DNA of 9,596 bases from Peptoniphilus sp. (GTDB lineage Bacteria > Bacillota > Clostridia > Tissierellales > Peptoniphilaceae): the NCBI GenBank assembly GCA_029983555.1, contig JASBZH010000047.1, positions 1 through 9,596 of the forward strand, given 5' to 3'. Made by a program: the position numbers and the translations under genes. How positions within the stretch are numbered: the stretch's first letter is position 1; each line of letters starts with the position of its first letter. Below, piece after piece: positions 6,615-9,596 of this stretch. The notes under the pieces were generated by a model, which saw only the letters and a list, made by a program, of their open reading frames with translations, ran no database searches and was not told the origin of the DNA.

Positions 6615-7415
6615 TCAAATAATATACTTTTCTTGAAGCTTAGCAACAATTGCTTGTGCAGCTTCGTCAGCTGTTAAGTCTGTAAGAAGAACTCCCTTAC
6701 CTTTACCTTGTTTAGGGAATGATTTTTTAACTCTTGTAGGAGATCCTTTAAGTCCGATATTAGAAAGGTCAAGTTTGTCTTTAATGTCTTCAAGACCCCA
6801 AACAGTAACTTCTTTTTTGTAAGCATCAAAAACTTTGCCTACACTCATATATCTTGGTTCTGCAAGTTCAGTAATAGCAGTGATTAGGCATGGGAACTTA
6901 ACATTGATTGTGTGATATCTATCTTCATATTGTCTTTGAACTGTAACACCTTTTTTATCTTCGTCAAGTTCAAGTTTTTCAACATATGAAACTTGAGGTA
7001 CACCGATGTGTTCAGCAATTTGAGGACCAACTTGTGCAGTATCTCCATCAATAGCTTGTCTACCACATACGATTAAATCGAAATCAAGATGTTCAAGTGC
7101 TGCAGTTATTGTACATGATGTTGCCCAAGTATCAGCTCCACCAAAAGCTCTGTCACTAACAAGGATAGCATCGTCAGCTCCCATAGCTAGTGCTTCTCTA
7201 AGAGCAGAATCTGCTTGAGGAGGTCCCATTGAAACAACTGTAACTTTAACATCATCTGGATTTTCATCTTTAAGTCTAAGAGCAACTTCAAGTCCTGCTT
7301 TATCGTCAGGGTTTATAATACTAGGTACACCTTCTCTAATAAGTGTGTTAGTAACAGGATCTAGTCTAACTTCATTAGTGTCGGGTACTTGTTTAATACA
7401 TACTACTATATTCAT
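6615..7415 (-). CDS. etfB: Electron transfer flavoprotein beta subunit, probably bifurcating type
   Basis: The 266-residue EtfB begins MNIVVCIKQVPDTNEV and has the nucleotide-binding signature CGRQAIDGDTAQVGP (117-131) and FGGADTWATS (91-100). In mitochondrial-type ETFs this site holds AMP and reads differently (around QAIDDDCNQTG). The GDTAQVGP form is the one I associate with clostridial bifurcating EtfB, which holds a second FAD there. Such Bcd-EtfAB complexes couple NADH-driven crotonyl-CoA reduction to ferredoxin reduction. The ATG is preceded by a strong GGAGGG site 18 bases after the bcd stop. EtfB identity is very sure; bifurcation rests on motif recall and context. Confidence 0.95.
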   Translation of the reverse strand: MNIVVCIKQVPDTNEVRLDPVTNTLIREGVPSIINPDDKAGLEVALRLKDENPDDVKVTVVSMGPPQADSALREALAMGADDAILVSDRAFGGADTWATSCTITAALEHLDFDLIVCGRQAIDGDTAQVGPQIAEHIGVPQVSYVEKLELDEDKKGVTVQRQYEDRYHTINVKFPCLITAITELAEPRYMSVGKVFDAYKKEVTVWGLEDIKDKLDLSNIGLKGSPTRVKKSFPKQGKGKGVLLTDLTADEAAQAIVAKLQEKYII

Positions 7416-7433
7416 TTATAATACTCCCTCCAA

Positions 7434-8576
7434 TTATTTAACGCCCATCCAGCTAGAGATTACCATTCTCATAACTTCAGAAGTACCTTCGTAGATTTCA
7501 GTAATCTTAGCATCTCTCATCATTCTTTCGATTGGATAGTCTCTAGTGTAACCATATCCACCGAATAATTGTAGACATCTTCTAGTAATGTCACTTGCTG
7601 CATCAGCTGCAAATAATTTTGCCATAGCTGCGTAGTGGCTATAAGGTAAGCCGTTTTGTTTAGCATCAGCTGCTCTGTAAACTAAAAGTTGAGCTGCATC
7701 TGCATCAGTTTTCATATTAGCAAGTTCAAATTGTGTGTTTTGGAATTGAGAAATTCTCTTACCAAATTGTTTTCTTTCAGAAGTGTATTGAACTGTTTCA
7801 TCAATTGCTCCTTCTGCAATTCCTAGAGCTTGAGAAGCAATACCAATTCTACCACCGTCAAGAGTCTTCATAGCAATCTTGAAGCCTTTGCCTTCTTTTC
7901 CAAGAAGATTTTCTTTTGGTATTCTACAATCTTCAAAAATAAGTTCGCAAGTTGAAGATCCTCTAATACCCATCTTGTCTTCTGGTTCACCAACAGTAAA
8001 TCCTGGAGTTCCTCTTTCAACGATAAATGCAGAAATTCCGTGATTTCCCTTTGATCTATCAGTCATAGCAATAATTACAAAAACATCAGCAAATCCTGCG
8101 TTTGTAATAAATATTTTTGAACCATTAAGTATATATTCATCGCCGTCTAAAACAGCTGTAGTTCTTTGTCCACTTGCATCAGTACCTGCACCTGGTTCAG
8201 TAAGTCCGAAAGCTCCGATTTTCTTTCCTGCAAGAAGATCTGGAAGGTACTTTTGTTTTTGTTCTTCAGTACCGTTTTCGTAAATTGGTGCACAGCATAG
8301 TGAAGTATGTGCAGAAACTATAACACCAGTAGTAGCACATTTCTTAGAAAGTTCTTCTACTGCCATTGAATAAGCTAAATAGTCAGCACCTTGTCCGCCG
8401 TATTCTTTTGGAAATGGTATTCCGAAAAATCCGTATCTAGCTAGTTTTTTTACATTTTCCATAGGAACTTCTTCAGTAGCATCAACATCTGCAGCAACAG
8501 GTTCTACTTCTGTTTCAGCAAATTGCTCATACATTTGTTTTAAAAGTAGATGTTCCTTATCCATTCTAAAATCCAT
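7434..8576 (-). CDS. bcd: Short-chain acyl-CoA dehydrogenase, probably butyryl-CoA dehydrogenase
   Basis: This 380-residue FAD enzyme has the length typical of Bcd. Signatures are GAFGLTEPGAGTD (121-133), KIFITNAGFAD (154-164), GMEDS-free mid region with GIRGSSTCEL (203-212), ERKQFGKRISQFQ (267-279), QLFGGYGYTRDYPIERMMRD (336-355) and IYEGTSEV (361-368), where Glu363 is in the catalytic-base position of short-chain acyl-CoA dehydrogenases. The likely reaction is reduction of crotonyl-CoA to butyryl-CoA with the EtfAB encoded just downstream; other short or branched acyl-CoAs are possible. The start MDFRMDKEHLLLKQM matches the usual Bcd N-terminus; an AGGGGG site lies eight bases upstream. It heads the operon behind the promoter at 8639-8666. 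No crt, hbd or thl gene adjoins it. Confidence 0.94.
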   Translation of the reverse strand: MDFRMDKEHLLLKQMYEQFAETEVEPVAADVDATEEVPMENVKKLARYGFFGIPFPKEYGGQGADYLAYSMAVEELSKKCATTGVIVSAHTSLCCAPIYENGTEEQKQKYLPDLLAGKKIGAFGLTEPGAGTDASGQRTTAVLDGDEYILNGSKIFITNAGFADVFVIIAMTDRSKGNHGISAFIVERGTPGFTVGEPEDKMGIRGSSTCELIFEDCRIPKENLLGKEGKGFKIAMKTLDGGRIGIASQALGIAEGAIDETVQYTSERKQFGKRISQFQNTQFELANMKTDADAAQLLVYRAADAKQNGLPYSHYAAMAKLFAADAASDITRRCLQLFGGYGYTRDYPIERMMRDAKITEIYEGTSEVMRMVISSWMGVK

Positions 8577-8607
8577 TCTAATATCCCCCTAACAAATTTT
8601 CTAAAGA

Positions 8608-8625
8608 ATGTTATTTAATTAACAT
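8608..8625. promoter_or_regulatory. Rex-like 18-bp dyad in the bcd leader
   Basis: The minus strand reads ATGTTAATTAAATAACAT, a dyad with perfect 6-bp arms. Against the clostridial Rex consensus TTGTTAA-N4-TTAACAA it matches 11 of the 14 specified bases. It lies at about +8 to +25 from the predicted bcd transcription start, where a bound repressor could block transcription. Rex senses NADH/NAD+ and is known to control bcd-etf type operons in clostridia. Assigning this site to Rex is inference; as RNA the same dyad could also be a weak hairpin. Confidence 0.5.
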
Positions 8626-8638
8626 ACCATACGTATAT

Positions 8639-8666
8639 ATTATAACACTAAGTTAGTGATTTTCAA
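8639..8666 (-). promoter_or_regulatory. Sigma-A-type promoter of bcd-etfB-etfA
   Basis: On the minus strand TTGAAA (8666-8661) and TATAAT (8644-8639) are 16 bases apart. Transcription would start near 8632, leaving a leader of about 55 bases before the bcd ATG. The spacer holds the 13-bp palindrome at 8646-8658 and the leader holds the Rex-like dyad. Confidence 0.8.
8646..8658. promoter_or_regulatory. 13-bp perfect palindrome between -35 and -10 of the bcd promoter (putative operator)
   Basis: The minus strand reads CACTAA-C-TTAGTG, a perfect 6-1-6 inverted repeat filling most of the 16-base spacer. Placement between the two promoter boxes is typical of a repressor operator. I do not recognise the regulator; the half-site TTAGTG only loosely recalls the FapR half-site TTAGTA. 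Symmetry does not extend beyond the core. Confidence 0.5.
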
Positions 8667-9010
8667 GAAATACTTTTAGATTAACGCTTTCTTAAGCCTT
8701 GAAAAATCAAGTTTACATGACTATTCAAGATAGAAAACTTTACCACAATCTACTTAAAGTTAAAATAAACTTTAATTTATAAATAAAACGATAATAAAAA
8801 TTTCAAAAAACTAATAATAGATTAAGAACATTCCAAAATAAGCTTTTAGTTTAATTAAATAAATTGTTATTAAAATAAAATTTTAAATATTTAAATCTGA
8901 TGTCATTTTAAAATTCTTCTATAATAAATAATAAATACTTTCTAATTTAAATTTGTCATCATTTTAAATTTCTTCTACTAAATACCCAGCAAAAAATTCA
9001 TATATTTGAA
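8667..9010. other. AT-rich intergenic stretch, no gene found
   Basis: No open frame of useful length or RNA gene is visible between the bcd promoter and the usp terminator. The stretch contains a short inverted repeat CTTGA-AAAA-TCAAG (8698-8711), an 8-bp inverted repeat TTAAAGTT...AACTTTAA (8754-8775), and the imperfect direct repeat at 8889-8984. All are plausible in very AT-rich DNA by chance except perhaps the direct repeat. Sequence upstream of the bcd -35 may act as an A/T-rich activating element. Confidence 0.5.
8889..8984. repeat. Imperfect direct repeat, two copies of about 40 bp
   Basis: Copy 1 (8889-8928) and copy 2 (8945-8984) are offset by 56 bases. Both start ATTTAAAT and share CATTTTAAA(A/T)TTCTTCTA at 8904-8921 and 8960-8977 (17 of 18 identical). 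Each copy pairs an ATTTAAAT-type block with a nearby inverted TTTAAA block, so each has weak internal dyad symmetry. Function unknown. Confidence 0.55.
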
Positions 9011-9038
9011 CAAAATAAAAAAGAGGCCGAAGCCTCTT
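9011..9038 (-). terminator. Rho-independent terminator of the universal stress protein gene (UUCG tetraloop)
   Basis: On the minus strand AAGAGGC-TTCG-GCCTCTT (9038-9021) is a perfect 7-bp stem with a C(UUCG)G loop, the extra-stable tetraloop, followed by TTTTATTTTG. It lies 19 bases after the stop of the stress protein gene. Confidence 0.92.
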
Positions 9039-9057
9039 GTAATTAAATAAACTTAAA

Positions 9058-9492
9058 CTAAATATCAGCCTTTACAACGAGAACTGATTTTCTTGAGTGG
9101 TTAAGCACTTTATTAGAAACTGAACCAAGGAGAGTTCTTGAAAATGCTCCCAATCCACGATTGCCCATTACAATTAGATCAACATCTTTATCCTCAGAGC
9201 ATGTGCAAATTTGTTCACTTGGACTACCAGTTGTATAAATAGTCTCAACATTGTGTGGATAATCAATAAGCTTATTTTCTGCGTCTTTTAAAATCGCCTT
9301 AGCTCTCTCAACATTTGCCTTTTCAACTTCCAAAGTATATGCAAAGTTTGCAGGATACTGTTCAAAAACTGAAGTCTCTGGAGTAACTGTAAGTATAATT
9401 AAATCTGCTCCTAATTTTTCTCCCATTTCTCTAGCAACATCAATACATTTTTCTGAACTCTTAGAGCCGTCTACAGGAACTAAAATTTTCAT
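9058..9492 (-). CDS. Universal stress protein, UspA family, ATP-binding type
   Basis: This 144-residue single-domain Usp begins MKILVPVDGSKSS, the usual first strand and Asp-containing loop. The ATP-binding signature G-x2-G-x9-G-S is GNRGLGAFSRTLLGS (110-124), and the last strand is KSVLVVKADI. That places it with the nucleotide-binding (MJ0577-like) class rather than the non-binding E. coli UspA class. The family forms cytoplasmic dimers linked to stress survival; the target here is unknown. The frame is open to an ATG at 9510, but the AAGGAGA ribosome site lies between that codon and ATG 9492, so 9492 is the start. It appears to be a single-gene unit with its own -10 box and terminator. Confidence 0.93.
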   Translation of the reverse strand: MKILVPVDGSKSSEKCIDVAREMGEKLGADLIILTVTPETSVFEQYPANFAYTLEVEKANVERAKAILKDAENKLIDYPHNVETIYTTGSPSEQICTCSEDKDVDLIVMGNRGLGAFSRTLLGSVSNKVLNHSRKSVLVVKADI

Positions 9493-9554
9493 AAATATTC
9501 TCCTTTCCATCTATATTCTATAAATAAAATATTTTAGAATAATATCTTTTTAAT

Positions 9555-9560
9555 ATTATA
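9555..9560 (-). promoter_or_regulatory. -10 box of the universal stress protein gene
   Basis: TATAAT on the minus strand (9560-9555), about 63 bases before the ATG. No good -35 at 16-18 bases: TTGTTT lies 19 bases upstream and a T-run at 16. The leader contains a 7-bp inverted repeat, TATTCTA (9514-9520) and TAGAATA (9535-9541). The remaining bases to the right edge hold no identifiable gene. Confidence 0.5.
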
Positions 9561-9596
9561 CCCCACTACATAAAATAAAAAACAAAGGACCTAAAA

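Noticed and set aside
6602..6649. Upstream ATG at 6649 for etfA
   Set aside because: It lies inside etfB, and the extra 16 residues are the etfB end and ribosome-site region read in another frame; ATG 6601 gives the usual EtfA start.
8754..8775. TTAAAGTT...AACTTTAA hairpin as a terminator or operator
   Set aside because: The stem is all but two pairs A-T, has no T run after it, and no adjacent promoter; likely chance in AT-rich DNA.
8889..8984. CRISPR-like array or pair of mini-peptides in the direct repeat
   Set aside because: Only two imperfect copies with a 16-base gap, and the ATGs inside them open frames of just six or seven codons without good ribosome sites.
9493..9510. Upstream ATG at 9510 for the universal stress protein
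   Set aside because: The AAGGAGA ribosome site lies between this codon and ATG 9492, and MKILVPVDGS is the standard Usp start.
9561..9596. T-rich tail plus AGGTCCTTTG on the minus strand at the right edge as the end of another terminator
   Set aside because: Only part of any stem would be in the window, so it cannot be judged.

Overview
The window is AT-rich, tightly packed low-GC Gram-positive DNA. The gene content fits an anaerobic, butyrate-forming, amino-acid-fermenting Firmicute of the Clostridia/Tissierellia type: a Bcd-EtfB-EtfA set, a Dlt-type surface acylation operon, a tRNA 2-selenouridine synthase, and strong AGGAGG-type ribosome sites. A Peptoniphilus-like genus is my guess from gene content and base composition only.

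Region 1 (1-4279, minus strand) is a Dlt-like operon read right to left: amino-acid adenylation enzyme (dltA-like), a GNAT acyltransferase, a carrier protein (dltC-like), a membrane O-acyltransferase (MBOAT, dltB-like) and an SGNH-type membrane-anchored protein (dltD-like, cut by the left edge). The logic is Dlt-like: activate an amino acid, load it on a carrier, pass it across the membrane, and place it on a surface polymer. Several details are not standard. A GNAT gene sits between A and C. The adenylation pocket has Ala where DltA has its characteristic Cys, and carries Lys and Asp at pocket positions. No separate dltX is visible, but the MBOAT ends in a DltX-like FxYxx(F/Y) tail. A second good promoter lies directly in front of dltC. 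This is the part most likely to be a poorly described system: possibly a surface modification with an amino acid other than D-Ala, perhaps N-acylated.

Region 2 (4280-5460, plus strand) is the divergently transcribed mnmH/selU gene. Its near-consensus promoter sits so close to the ATG that the mRNA should be leaderless. A terminator follows.

Region 3 (5541-8666, minus strand) is a three-gene operon, bcd-etfB-etfA, encoding an acyl-CoA (probably butyryl-CoA) dehydrogenase and its electron-transfer flavoprotein, likely the electron-bifurcating type. It ends at a hairpin terminator facing the mnmH terminator. Its promoter has a 13-bp palindrome between -35 and -10 and a Rex-like 18-bp dyad just after the predicted transcription start, which suggests redox (NADH/NAD+) control.

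Region 4 (8667-9596) is a long AT-rich intergenic stretch with an imperfect direct repeat, then a minus-strand universal stress protein gene with its own terminator (UUCG tetraloop) and a -10 box. The last 36 bases hold no identifiable gene. All calls come from reading the sequence; no database search was run.
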